DNA from: Solobacterium sp.
Lineage (GTDB): Bacteria; Bacillota_I; Bacilli_A; Erysipelotrichales; Erysipelotrichaceae
Assembly: GCA_015256455.1 (NCBI GenBank)
Contig: JABZMB010000035.1
Coordinates: 1 to 13,349, forward strand
Direction: 5' to 3'
DNA: 13,349 nucleotides
The notes beneath the pieces are model-generated. The model searched no databases and had not been told where the DNA came from. It was given only the letters and a program-made list of their open reading frames with translations. The position numbers were made by a program, and so were the translations under genes. This document shows, one piece after another, positions 1 to 7,648 of this stretch. How positions within the stretch are numbered: the stretch's first letter is position 1; the number at the start of each line of letters is the position of its first letter.

Positions 1-236
1 TTATTGGCTGCTTCATAAACTAACTTAGCACCCATATTTTCAAACTTATCTTCAAGTTCTACTTCTTTTGCGATTGTGACACCATCATTTGTAATGACTG
101 GTGAACCAAATGATTTCTCTAATACAACATTTCTACCCTTTGGGCCTAAAGTTACCTTTACTGCATCTGCTAATTTATTAACACCATCCAACATCAGTTG
201 GCGTGCATCTTTTCCATACTTTAATTCTTTTGCCAT
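1..236 (-). CDS. groEL: 60 kDa chaperonin GroEL, N-terminal fragment
   Basis: Only the first 78 codons are present; the gene runs off the left edge of the window. The visible part begins MAKELKYGKDARQLML and contains the GroEL equatorial-domain signature VTLGPKGRNVVLEK and the nucleotide-binding stretch NDGVTIAKE, including the Asp that contacts ATP phosphate/Mg in the family. GroEL forms the double-ring ATP-driven folding chamber in the cytoplasm and works with GroES. The start at 236 is supported by the purine-rich GAAGGA on the minus strand ending 8 nt upstream and by alignment to the universal MAK start. It follows groES after 20 nt, so the two are co-transcribed from the CIRCE-controlled promoter near 588-615. 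Confidence 0.98.
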   Translation of the reverse strand, partial: MAKELKYGKDARQLMLDGVNKLADAVKVTLGPKGRNVVLEKSFGSPVITNDGVTIAKEVELEDKFENMGAKLVYEAAN

Positions 237-256
237 GATAATTCCTTCTTTCTATC

Positions 257-538
257 TCATTCCACAATCGCAAGAATATTCTCTGCTTCAATTAAGAGAT
301 ATTCTTTTTGATTTTCTTTTATTTCTGTTCCGGAATACTTCTTATATACAACCTTTTGACCAACCTGTAATTCTAGTGGAACAAGTGTTCCGTTTTCCAT
401 CTTACCTGGTCCTACAGCGATAACAATACCCTTTCCTGGTTCTTCTTTTGGCTGTTCTGTCAAAATAATACCGCTCTTTGTTTTCTCTTCTTCTTTCGCT
501 TTTTCTAAGACTACATAATCACGTAATGGTTTTAACAT
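257..538 (-). CDS. groES: 10 kDa co-chaperonin GroES
   Basis: This 93-residue protein starts MLKPLRDYVVLEKAKEEEKT and has the typical GroES layout: a mobile-loop region with KSGIILTE around residues 22-29, the VGPG turn near the middle and the VVYKKYSGTEIK stretch leading to the last strand. GroES caps the GroEL ring during ATP-dependent folding. An upstream in-frame ATG at 607 would add 23 residues not found in the family and would place the start inside the promoter. The ATG at 538 has a strong AGGAGG about 7 nt upstream and is chosen. It is the first gene of the groES-groEL operon; groEL begins 20 nt after its TGA stop. Regulation by HrcA is indicated by the CIRCE element at 553-579. Confidence 0.98.
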   Translation of the reverse strand: MLKPLRDYVVLEKAKEEEKTKSGIILTEQPKEEPGKGIVIAVGPGKMENGTLVPLELQVGQKVVYKKYSGTEIKENQKEYLLIEAENILAIVE

Positions 539-552
539 GTTTATTCCTCCTT

Positions 553-579
553 TTAGCACTCTAATATATATAGTGCTAA
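553..579. promoter_or_regulatory. CIRCE operator (HrcA-binding) of groESL
   Basis: The inverted repeat TTAGCACT (553-560), 11-nt spacer, AGTGCTAA (572-579) matches the CIRCE core (TTAGCACTC-N9-GAGTGCTAA), with the ninth position of one arm mismatched. It lies between the predicted transcription start (about 581) and the groES SD, the usual position for HrcA repression of heat-shock chaperonin operons. Confidence 0.95.
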
Positions 580-587
580 CATAGTTT

Positions 588-615
588 ATCTTAGCACTTT
601 CTATCACACTGTCAA
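588..615 (-). promoter_or_regulatory. Vegetative promoter of groES-groEL
   Basis: On the minus strand a consensus -35 TTGACA (615-610) is followed after 16 bp by a -10 TAAGAT (593-588), predicting a start near 581. A third CIRCE half-site, AGTGCTAA (598-591), overlaps the -10 box and the end of the spacer. The canonical CIRCE begins about 2 bp downstream of the predicted start. Confidence 0.8.
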
Positions 616-644
616 TAAGAGTGATGATGTTAAAACTTTTCTAG

Positions 645-650
645 TATAAT
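645..650 (+). promoter_or_regulatory. Candidate -10 box for the glycosyltransferase pair
   Basis: A perfect TATAAT lies 18 bp before the ATG at 669. The -35 is weak: the hexamer 17 bp upstream reads TGATGA. A start would fall near 657, giving a very short leader that overlaps the GGAG SD at 657-660. Promoter identity is therefore plausible but not secure; the true start may lie further upstream. Confidence 0.4.
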
Positions 651-668
651 AGGTACGGAGAATACATT

Positions 669-2513
669 ATGGAAAAGTTGAGTTTGTTATTATTTTCAAA
701 TAGTGAGTTTCTAATTCTATTGTGCTTTACATTTGTAATACTTGGAATTGGCTATTTTTTATATCGTTTAGAGTACTTTAAAATAGATAAACATCGCAGT
801 ATTTTATCACTTGTTTTATTGATGATAATTTACGCAATCATTTCATTTTGGAAGCTTGGGTCAACTCGTTTTCCAACTACTACTTGGCAACCTACCGCCG
901 AGAAACAACAAATCACATTTGACTTTGGTAAGAGTGAAAAATTCGATGCAATCTATACAATCTATGGGGAGGGTGATACAAATTCCAACCCTTCTGCTTA
1001 CCAGATTGGAACCAATCAGATTCAAATCTATGCCTCGAATGATTTAAAGGATTGGACCCATATTGCAAGTTTAAATCAGGGAAATATTTACACTTATGCG
1101 ATTGAACGAGGCAATTGGCAATATCGTTATATCAAACTCATCAATCCTAATGACAATAGTTCACTAACGGAAATTGGTTTCCGTAATGAAGATCATACTG
1201 GATTCTTACCTATTTCTATCTTGCGAGATAAGCAGAAGGATGGACCATATCCTGGTAGCTTACTTATTGATGAACAAGATAAATTAGTACTATCTCCTAC
1301 CTATTATGACCAGGCGTACTTTGATGAAATCTATCACGTACGTAATGCATGGGAAATCGCAAATAGACAGTACATGTACGCAAATGTTCACCCATTACTT
1401 GGAACCAACATCATTGCCCTATCAATTCATTTATTTGGCATGAACCCATTAGCTTGGCGTTTGCCAGGAGCTATCGCTGGTGTATTCATGTTACCGGTAT
1501 TGTACGGAATCTTAAAAATATTATTGAAACGAGATGATTTATCTTTAATTGGTTCATTCTTATTAGCAGCAGATTTCATGCACATGACGACATCTCGTAT
1601 CGCCACCCTAGAACCATTTAGTATTCTATTCATATTATGTTCATTCTATTGGATGTTAAAGTACTGTATGTCTAGTTTTTATACCTTACCAATGCAAAAA
1701 GGAATTCTATATCTACTTGCATCTGGTATCTTTATGGGTTTATCAATTGCAGCTAAGTGGACTGGATGCTATGCAGCTGTAGGACTAGCAGTGATGCTAT
1801 TTACAAACTGGATTCAACGATATCTTGAATATCAGAAGGATAAGCAAGCGCATTCTCAGTTCTTCCCGACACTGCTAAAGACAATGTTATTGTGCGTATT
1901 ATTCTTCATCATTCTTCCAATTACAATCTACTGTATTTCTTATATCCCTGATCAGATTTTCCGCAATGAACCATGGTCTATCGCTAACGTTTGGAAACAA
2001 GCTCAACAAATGTATTTCTATCACGTGAATCTAAACGCGACACATCCATATCAAAGCACTTGGTTTCAATGGATATTTGATTTACGTCCAATGTGGTATT
2101 ACGTTGGAAAAGTGGGAGATGTATTTCATACAATCTCTTGTTTCTCTAATCCATTACTAACATGGGCAGGTGTTCCAGCAATTCTCTATACAACATTCCG
2201 TGCAATATTTAAGAAAGATACAGTGGCTTGGTACATTATAGTTGGTTATTTTAGTGGTCTATTACCATGGATTATATACGTCCATCGTATCGTATTTGCA
2301 TATCACTTCTATCCAACATCTCTATTTACCATCATTGCGATTGTTTACTGCATCTATCACCTTCAAGAGCGTAAATATCAATTTGTAGTACCAGTATATC
2401 TAGCACTCTATCTAGTGTTGTTTATCTTATTTTTACCAGTTATAACTGGATTTGGTACAACTGTGCAATTCGCTAAATTTCTAGCATGGCTACCAGGATG
2501 GTATTTTGGATGA
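669..2513 (+). CDS. PMT-like (GT-C/GT39-type) membrane glycosyltransferase with discoidin-like domain
   Basis: This 614-residue polytopic membrane protein resembles the dolichyl/polyprenyl-phosphate-mannose protein mannosyltransferase family. After two N-terminal membrane segments (about 13-32 and 44-62) comes a non-membrane beta-rich region at about 70-172 that looks like an F5/8 type C (discoidin) fold; its stretch IQIYASNDLKDWTHIAS is typical. The GT-C hallmark follows: AYFDEIYHVRNAW with the acidic pair D219-E220, then NVHPLLG around H241-P242, in the first large loop. Roughly ten further hydrophobic helices reach the C-terminus. Family members transfer a sugar from a polyprenyl-phosphate carrier on the outer face of the membrane; donor and acceptor here are unknown. 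The start has GGAG 8 nt upstream. The stop overlaps the next gene by 4 nt, so the pair is translationally coupled. Confidence 0.82.
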   Translation: MEKLSLLLFSNSEFLILLCFTFVILGIGYFLYRLEYFKIDKHRSILSLVLLMIIYAIISFWKLGSTRFPTTTWQPTAEKQQITFDFGKSEKFDAIYTIYGEGDTNSNPSAYQIGTNQIQIYASNDLKDWTHIASLNQGNIYTYAIERGNWQYRYIKLINPNDNSSLTEIGFRNEDHTGFLPISILRDKQKDGPYPGSLLIDEQDKLVLSPTYYDQAYFDEIYHVRNAWEIANRQYMYANVHPLLGTNIIALSIHLFGMNPLAWRLPGAIAGVFMLPVLYGILKILLKRDDLSLIGSFLLAADFMHMTTSRIATLEPFSILFILCSFYWMLKYCMSSFYTLPMQKGILYLLASGIFMGLSIAAKWTGCYAAVGLAVMLFTNWIQRYLEYQKDKQAHSQFFPTLLKTMLLCVLFFIILPITIYCISYIPDQIFRNEPWSIANVWKQAQQMYFYHVNLNATHPYQSTWFQWIFDLRPMWYYVGKVGDVFHTISCFSNPLLTWAGVPAILYTTFRAIFKKDTVAWYIIVGYFSGLLPWIIYVHRIVFAYHFYPTSLFTIIAIVYCIYHLQERKYQFVVPVYLALYLVLFILFLPVITGFGTTVQFAKFLAWLPGWYFG

Positions 2514-4189
2514 GAAAATATCGTAAGTTATTGATTGATGTCGGAATCATCCTGGCATTTACTGTGCTACTAATGTTTCCATACCTAACGAAGAGTTTTC
2601 TGGCAATTGAACATGATACCTTCTTTCATGTATCGCGTATTGAACAATACGCAAAAGCTCTTCAACACGGCCAGATCCTTCCTGCTATCTATCCTTATGA
2701 AAATGGAGGATTTGGTTATGGAAGCCCACTCTTCTACTCCGATATATTCTTGCTATTACCAGCAATCATACATAACTTGGGACTCGTATTGGTTGATAGC
2801 TATAAGCTAACTGTATTTCTTGCAAGTTTCTTTTCTGGAATTACAATGTACATGCTTGCAAGTAAGTTTACTAAGAAGTCATCACTTCGATTACTTGCTG
2901 TCGCCGCATATCTTTTCAGCAATTATCGCATCACAGACATCTATGTACGTGGTGCACTTGGTGAAGTATTTGCACTTGTTGGCATTCCACTTATCCTATC
3001 TGGTCTTTATGAAATCTTTGAATCCAATCAGAAGTATTCCTCATCTTATCTAATCGGTTTAGTAATTACTGTGCTATCGCATAATCTAAGTTTCTTATTA
3101 TGTTTTATACTGATAATTATTGTATGTATCATATATCTACCGAAATGTTCATTCGATAGATATAAAATACTAGTAAGTGAAAGTATGCTGGCATGTTTAT
3201 TCACTGCTTTCTATACATTCCCAATGATAGAACAACTAAAATCGCAACAGTTCTATCTCAATTACTATGCATCTAGTTCCGCATTAGAAAGTCATGCAAT
3301 GGCATTCTGGCAATTCTTTGTAAACCAAACTGTGTTTGGTTTATCTGGCAATCAATATAATGCAACTAACGCAATGGTCGTAAACATTGGTTTATTTTTG
3401 AGTATTACACCTATCAGTTATCTCTTTTTGAATCAGAAAGAGAGACATAAATTCCTAACTATCATGTTAGGGATTGGATGGATTTGTATGTTATTACCTG
3501 CACAGATATTCCCTTGGGAGTACATAGCATTTGCTCGAGTATTACAATTTCCATGGCGCTTAAACATGTTGGCATTACCACTATTATGTATTCCTTCTGT
3601 AATAGGTATCGAAAAGTTTACACTTAAACTAAAGTATTTACCTATCTGCTTAGTATTGTTATTAAGTTTAGAAGGAATCTTTCATCTCTATCCTGCAACG
3701 AAACGTACATTTATCATGCCACACAATACCACATGGCAAGAAGTAACCGATGGTAAACTTATTGACCCATACTACTCTGCAAAGTACATGCGTGTAGAGC
3801 TTGCGGGTGGTGATTATCTTCCATATAACTCTCCTGATTTCCGTAGTTATACAAACACAATTCAAACTACATCAGGTGAAACAATTACAACTGGAGAATG
3901 GATCGACTATGGTAGCTATCGCTTTACAATTACCGAACCACAAACTGTTGTACTACCTATTACGTATTACAAAGGTTATATCGTTCGCAATATTGATACA
4001 GCAGAGATTCTAGAGACCTCATTAAGTCACAATGGTCTTGTCAGTGTTTCAATCCCAACTGCTGGTACGTATGTATGTCTATACCAAAATACCATCATAC
4101 GTATGGGATCTATATGGATTTCTATTCTTACATGCATGCTAAGTATTGGCTATATCATTTATCGTAAACGAAAAAAGGATATTCTATAA
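2510..4189 (+). CDS. PTPS-related/YfhO-like GT-C membrane protein
   Basis: This is a 559-residue membrane protein of the '6-pyruvoyl-tetrahydropterin synthase-related' domain type, a name that reflects old annotation and not pterin chemistry. An N-terminal helix (about 9-26) is followed by EHDTFFHVSRIEQY, with D36, H40 and R43 in the position of GT-C first-loop acidic motifs, then GGFGYGSPLFYSD and the typical YRITDIYVRGALGE. Many helices follow, then an extracytoplasmic beta-rich stretch of about 130 residues and a last helix with basic tail. It is probably a lipid-linked-sugar-dependent glycosyltransferase or partner for cell-surface glycan. I prefer the ATG at 2510, which overlaps the previous stop as ATGA and has GGATGG 8 nt upstream; an in-frame ATG at 2486 would add eight residues. 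The stop lies in the loop of the terminator at 4171-4204. Confidence 0.75.
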   Translation: MRKYRKLLIDVGIILAFTVLLMFPYLTKSFLAIEHDTFFHVSRIEQYAKALQHGQILPAIYPYENGGFGYGSPLFYSDIFLLLPAIIHNLGLVLVDSYKLTVFLASFFSGITMYMLASKFTKKSSLRLLAVAAYLFSNYRITDIYVRGALGEVFALVGIPLILSGLYEIFESNQKYSSSYLIGLVITVLSHNLSFLLCFILIIIVCIIYLPKCSFDRYKILVSESMLACLFTAFYTFPMIEQLKSQQFYLNYYASSSALESHAMAFWQFFVNQTVFGLSGNQYNATNAMVVNIGLFLSITPISYLFLNQKERHKFLTIMLGIGWICMLLPAQIFPWEYIAFARVLQFPWRLNMLALPLLCIPSVIGIEKFTLKLKYLPICLVLLLSLEGIFHLYPATKRTFIMPHNTTWQEVTDGKLIDPYYSAKYMRVELAGGDYLPYNSPDFRSYTNTIQTTSGETITTGEWIDYGSYRFTITEPQTVVLPITYYKGYIVRNIDTAEILETSLSHNGLVSVSIPTAGTYVCLYQNTIIRMGSIWISILTCMLSIGYIIYRKRKKDIL

Positions 4190-4204
4190 CAAATATCCTT
4201 TTTT
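4171..4204. terminator. Bidirectional rho-independent terminator
   Basis: A perfect 13-bp stem (4171-4183 pairing with 4192-4204) with an 8-nt loop carries A-runs on the left and T-runs on the right, so it reads as a terminator on both strands. It ends the plus-strand glycosyltransferase pair, whose TAA (4187-4189) is in the loop, and the minus-strand phosphorylase operon, whose stop is 7 nt away. The stem is AT-rich with only two G-C pairs, which may limit efficiency. Confidence 0.8.
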
Positions 4205-4211
4205 TGTTTAT

Positions 4212-6353
4212 TTAGATTTGGTACCACTTGATTTCGTTAGCTTCTAAATGTAATGAGAAAGATGTTCCATCTCCACGGTAGATAACTGTATCTTGTGGTT
4301 CATATGTGTTATTTACTACGCAATAGCTTTGTGTAGAAGGATATACATTTACGTCAACGTTATAGTTTTCAGAATACCACTTCTTCATGTCATCTTCATG
4401 ATGGCAGCTGTAGTAGATTGCACGATAGAGAAGTCTTGCATTTTCAAAGCTAAATGGTAAACCATTCATGTATACTGCTCTACCCTTACCATATTCATTG
4501 ACCGCTAGCTTCACACTGAGGTCTTCTTGCTTGATAACCTTTGTGCCTGGTAATGCATAAACGCTATTTACGTTTTCACCCCAGTCTTCATGTTCTAACT
4601 GTTCTGTAATGAAGTGATCATGGCATTGCCAGTTGTACTTGTCTGTATGAAGTGTGAAGTCTAGTTCTTTATCAACACCTAATACATCATAAAGTGTGAA
4701 GAACTTACCATTTCTTGCACAAGCTGTTGGTTCACCAATACCGATGAAACCTCCACCATTATCTACATAACGACGCAGGATTGTAATAATCTTTTCATCG
4801 AATTCTTCACCACCACTAAAGCTTGTGTAACTACTACCGTAGTTTAGTACTACATCAATATCGTTTAAGATATCTGGATTTTCACGTAGTTCTTCAAAAC
4901 TGATGAACTTCACATCAAATGGGAAACCACTAAGTGATTCAAGAACACCTGTGTAGGAGTAGATTTGCTTGTAGCGAATTGCGTGATGTACAAGATGTGC
5001 ACCCCAACGGCGAAGCTCACCATAACTATTTAATACACCAACCTTGAGTAGGTTATGTGGTGTTTGTTTTCCTACATGTTCATAGAGTTCTCTAAATTCA
5101 TCGCATACTTCAGAAACATACTCGATAAACTCCGGGAACTTTAATGCAAGTTTCAAGTATCCACCATAACCGATACGATCAACTGGTGAACGTAAGATTG
5201 CACGACGTGCTGTCACCCAGTTTACTTTCGCTTCTTGTAATGGATCTCCACCTTCATGGAATGTATCTGGGAAGAAGTATGGTAAGAATCTACCTTCTGT
5301 ATACTTCACACCCTTGATATCAGAAATCAAACGTAATGTAGAACCTGAACCAACACTACCTACAACAGCATCTAATCCAATTTCAGAGAAGTACTTACCA
5401 TATGGTTCTGTACCAATCCAATGGTCTCCCAAGAACATCATCGCTTCCTTACCATAGGAATGACAGATGTCTACGAGCACCTTTGCAAGCTTGCATACTT
5501 CTCTTTGTTGGAAGTCAATAAAGTCTTTATATTCCTTGGAAGGAACACAGAACTGACTGTTATGAAAGCCTTTATTAATAATAAATTCTGGACGGAACTT
5601 ATAGCCAACTTCCTTTTCGAACTGTTCCAAAATATATGGTGACACAGATGCACTATATCCATACCAGTCAACGAACTTCTCGCGAGCAAACTCATCAAAC
5701 TGTAATGTGAACTGGTGGAAGAATGTTGTAAAGCGTACAACATTTACATCTTCTCTTTCTTTACAGAACTTATGTAACTTCTCAATGACGTGTTTCTGTG
5801 TTTCTGGTAAACGTACATCTAATGTCATCTGATGTTCTTCATCTACCCAATCATTTGTTAAGAAGTTATACATGTGAACTGGATCCCACACAATAAACGC
5901 TAAAAAGCTGACTGTGTATGCATGATAAGGTATCGCTTCCTCAATCACCACATCGCCATTTTCTTCATCGAAATACCAATTTGAAACAACTGTATCTGTT
6001 GTACGATCAATCACTTCCCACCAACGGTGAATATCATTTGTTGGATTTACTTTGAATTGATCCTTGTAGAAATGTTCCATAATTTTGATGCGTAAGCATG
6101 TATCTTTTGCGGTAACAAAGTCACTCATCAAATACATCTGCTGCATCTCATCAGGATGTTCTTTTGCCCACGCATTATCTTTGCGTGTTGTGTAATATGT
6201 AGCGTATTGCTTAATATCCATCTTTCGTAATGCTTCTGGCATATCCGTGCCATCGCAATCACGAATCGCATCAGCCTTCCACTTCTTGATGATTTCGATT
6301 GTATCCTCAATCACATCAATATCGGTTGGGACTGTAACTCTTCCTGTACTCAT
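4212..6353 (-). CDS. lnpA: GH112 galacto-N-biose/lacto-N-biose-type phosphorylase
   Basis: This 713-residue cytoplasmic enzyme without signal peptide belongs to GH112. Members phosphorolyse beta-galactosides, mainly Gal-beta-1,3-GalNAc and Gal-beta-1,3-GlcNAc, to alpha-galactose-1-phosphate plus free amino sugar by inversion. Family landmarks are ADAIRDCDGTDMPEA (about 28-42), MYNFLTNDW (161-169) and FLGDHWIGTEPYG (307-319). D310 corresponds to the catalytic acid known as Asp313 in the Bifidobacterium longum enzyme. N163, R207 and W230 keep the same three-residue offset to active-site residues I recall from that structure. Length fits clostridial members. A galactosyl-rhamnose phosphorylase, also GH112, is the main alternative and cannot be excluded by eye. 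It is the last gene of the operon, 16 nt after the ATPase gene, with GGGAGAA as SD. No kinase for the released hexosamine is nearby. Confidence 0.9.
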   Translation of the reverse strand: MSTGRVTVPTDIDVIEDTIEIIKKWKADAIRDCDGTDMPEALRKMDIKQYATYYTTRKDNAWAKEHPDEMQQMYLMSDFVTAKDTCLRIKIMEHFYKDQFKVNPTNDIHRWWEVIDRTTDTVVSNWYFDEENGDVVIEEAIPYHAYTVSFLAFIVWDPVHMYNFLTNDWVDEEHQMTLDVRLPETQKHVIEKLHKFCKEREDVNVVRFTTFFHQFTLQFDEFAREKFVDWYGYSASVSPYILEQFEKEVGYKFRPEFIINKGFHNSQFCVPSKEYKDFIDFQQREVCKLAKVLVDICHSYGKEAMMFLGDHWIGTEPYGKYFSEIGLDAVVGSVGSGSTLRLISDIKGVKYTEGRFLPYFFPDTFHEGGDPLQEAKVNWVTARRAILRSPVDRIGYGGYLKLALKFPEFIEYVSEVCDEFRELYEHVGKQTPHNLLKVGVLNSYGELRRWGAHLVHHAIRYKQIYSYTGVLESLSGFPFDVKFISFEELRENPDILNDIDVVLNYGSSYTSFSGGEEFDEKIITILRRYVDNGGGFIGIGEPTACARNGKFFTLYDVLGVDKELDFTLHTDKYNWQCHDHFITEQLEHEDWGENVNSVYALPGTKVIKQEDLSVKLAVNEYGKGRAVYMNGLPFSFENARLLYRAIYYSCHHEDDMKKWYSENYNVDVNVYPSTQSYCVVNNTYEPQDTVIYRGDGTSFSLHLEANEIKWYQI

Positions 6354-6369
6354 ACTTAATTATTCTCCC

Positions 6370-7461
6370 TTAAACGATACGGTTTTCTGTCTCTGGATCA
6401 AAGAAGTGTACCTTCTCTAAATCCATTGCCAGTCTAAAGGATGCACAATCTGAAAGGTCATAGCGTGCATTCACTCTTGCCTGTAACTTCTGTCCTGCAA
6501 TCTTGCCATGTAGGATAAATTCATTACCTAAAAGCTCACTTACATCAATCGCAAAATCAAACACAGCACTTGGGTATGTTTCATTTACAATTTCCTCTGC
6601 ATGTAAATCTTCTGGGCGAATACCCATCACAATTTCTTTACCTTCATATGCTTGCATGTCTTTTGTAAACTGTTCCGGTAAAATAATGTGCATATCACCA
6701 ATCATGAATTTTCCATCTGCATATGTACCCTTTAGGAAGTTTGTGGCTGGAGAACCAATAAATCCTGCTACGAACATGTTTACTGGATTCTGATAGATTT
6801 CCTTTGGTGTTCCAATCTGCTGGATGTATCCATCTTTCATGATGACAATACGGCTAGCCATTGTCATCGCTTCTGTTTGATCGTGTGTTACATAGATTGT
6901 TGTAGCACCGATATTTTTGTGTAGTCGAATGATTTCACTACGCATCTGTACACGAAGCTTAGCATCTAAGTTAGATAATGGTTCATCCATCAAGAATACT
7001 TTCGCATTACGTACGATTGCTCTACCTAACGCTACACGTTGTCTTTGACCACCAGATAAAGCCTTAGGCTTTCTATCTAAGTATTGTTCAATTTCTAATG
7101 CTTTTGCGGCTGCACGTACACGACGGTCAATTTCATCTTTATCAGTCTTACGAATCTGTAATCCAAATGCCATGTTTTCATAAACTGTCATAAATGGATA
7201 TAACGCATAAGACTGGAATACCATCGCAATCTCACGATTCTTAGGTGCAACATCATTCACCAATTTATCGTCGATATACAATTCACCATTTGTGATATCT
7301 TCCAAACCTGCAATCATACGTAAAGTTGTTGATTTACCACATCCGGAAGGACCAACCAATACGATGAATTCTTTATCTTGAATCTCTAAGTTAAAATCAA
7401 ATACTGCCTGTACTTTATTATCGTAAATCTTATTGATATGACGTAATGATAAGTTTGCCAT
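6370..7461 (-). CDS. msmK: Sugar ABC transporter ATPase, MsmK/UgpC type
   Basis: This 363-residue ATP-binding subunit of the CUT1 carbohydrate importer class should be peripheral on the inner face of the membrane and power the two permeases encoded upstream. Visible motifs are Walker A GPSGCGKST (37-45), Q-loop in VFQSYALYPF (81-90), signature ALSGGQRQRVALGRAIVR (134-151), Walker B VFLMDEP (155-161), D-loop SNLDA and switch His193 in YVTHDQTEAM. The C-terminal third (from about 235) is the MsmK/MalK TOBE/OB regulatory region, with MGIRPEDLHAE. Many Bacillota use one shared MsmK for several importers; here the ATPase is inside the operon, so it may be dedicated or the genome's shared copy. It starts 11 nt after the small membrane protein gene, with GGGGGA as SD. 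Confidence 0.95.
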   Translation of the reverse strand: MANLSLRHINKIYDNKVQAVFDFNLEIQDKEFIVLVGPSGCGKSTTLRMIAGLEDITNGELYIDDKLVNDVAPKNREIAMVFQSYALYPFMTVYENMAFGLQIRKTDKDEIDRRVRAAAKALEIEQYLDRKPKALSGGQRQRVALGRAIVRNAKVFLMDEPLSNLDAKLRVQMRSEIIRLHKNIGATTIYVTHDQTEAMTMASRIVIMKDGYIQQIGTPKEIYQNPVNMFVAGFIGSPATNFLKGTYADGKFMIGDMHIILPEQFTKDMQAYEGKEIVMGIRPEDLHAEEIVNETYPSAVFDFAIDVSELLGNEFILHGKIAGQKLQARVNARYDLSDCASFRLAMDLEKVHFFDPETENRIV

Positions 7462-7472
7462 ATATCGTCCCC

Positions 7473-7640
7473 CTATTTAAATCTCTTGTTATACAGATGT
7501 ATAACTAACAAAATGCCAATCAGTCCAACTACCTGAATACCAAGATTCACATAGCCAACTTCTCTTTGACCAATAATTACCATTGCTAGACTGACAACAA
7601 ATAGAATTGCCATCAAGATTGATTGTGTTGTTCGATTCAT
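7473..7640 (-). CDS. Small (55 aa) two-helix membrane protein in the transporter operon
   Basis: Reading the minus strand from ATG 7640 to TAG 7473 gives a 55-residue protein beginning MNRTTQSILMAILFVV and ending HLYNKRFK. It has two hydrophobic helices (about 8-24 and 33-50) joined by the short polar turn GQREVGYVN, and a basic C-terminus. A textbook AGGAGG lies 4 nt before the ATG and overlaps the stop of the MalG-like permease gene; the ATPase gene begins 11 nt downstream. So it fills an otherwise unexplained 187-nt gap with full translation signals. I believe similar two-helix proteins of this size recur in sugar ABC operons of Bacillota (from memory, possibly Pfam DUF6903), without known function. 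A role in permease assembly or stability is only a guess from position. Confidence 0.85.
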   Translation of the reverse strand: MNRTTQSILMAILFVVSLAMVIIGQREVGYVNLGIQVVGLIGILLVIHLYNKRFK

Positions 7641-7648
7641 ATGTCCTC

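Noticed and set aside
76..423. Plus-strand open frame opposite groES/groEL
   Set aside because: It is antisense to two clearly conserved chaperonin genes, with no SD or recognisable domain.
539..607. Upstream in-frame extension of groES to an ATG at 607
   Set aside because: It would place coding sequence over the -10 box and CIRCE, adds 23 residues absent from the family, and lacks an SD. The ATG at 538 has AGGAGG and the canonical start.
591..627. Second full CIRCE pairing the half-site at 591 with GAGTGATGA near 619
   Set aside because: The right arm mismatches the consensus in several positions and the spacing is about 20 bp; only the isolated half-site is supported.
2486..2509. ATG at 2486 as start of the second GT-C gene
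   Set aside because: It adds eight residues overlapping the previous gene further and has no SD. The ATGA overlap at 2510 with GGATGG upstream is the usual coupled start.
5471..5743. 90-residue minus-strand frame inside the phosphorylase gene
   Set aside because: It is an out-of-frame shadow of conserved GH112 coding sequence, with no family resemblance or start signals.
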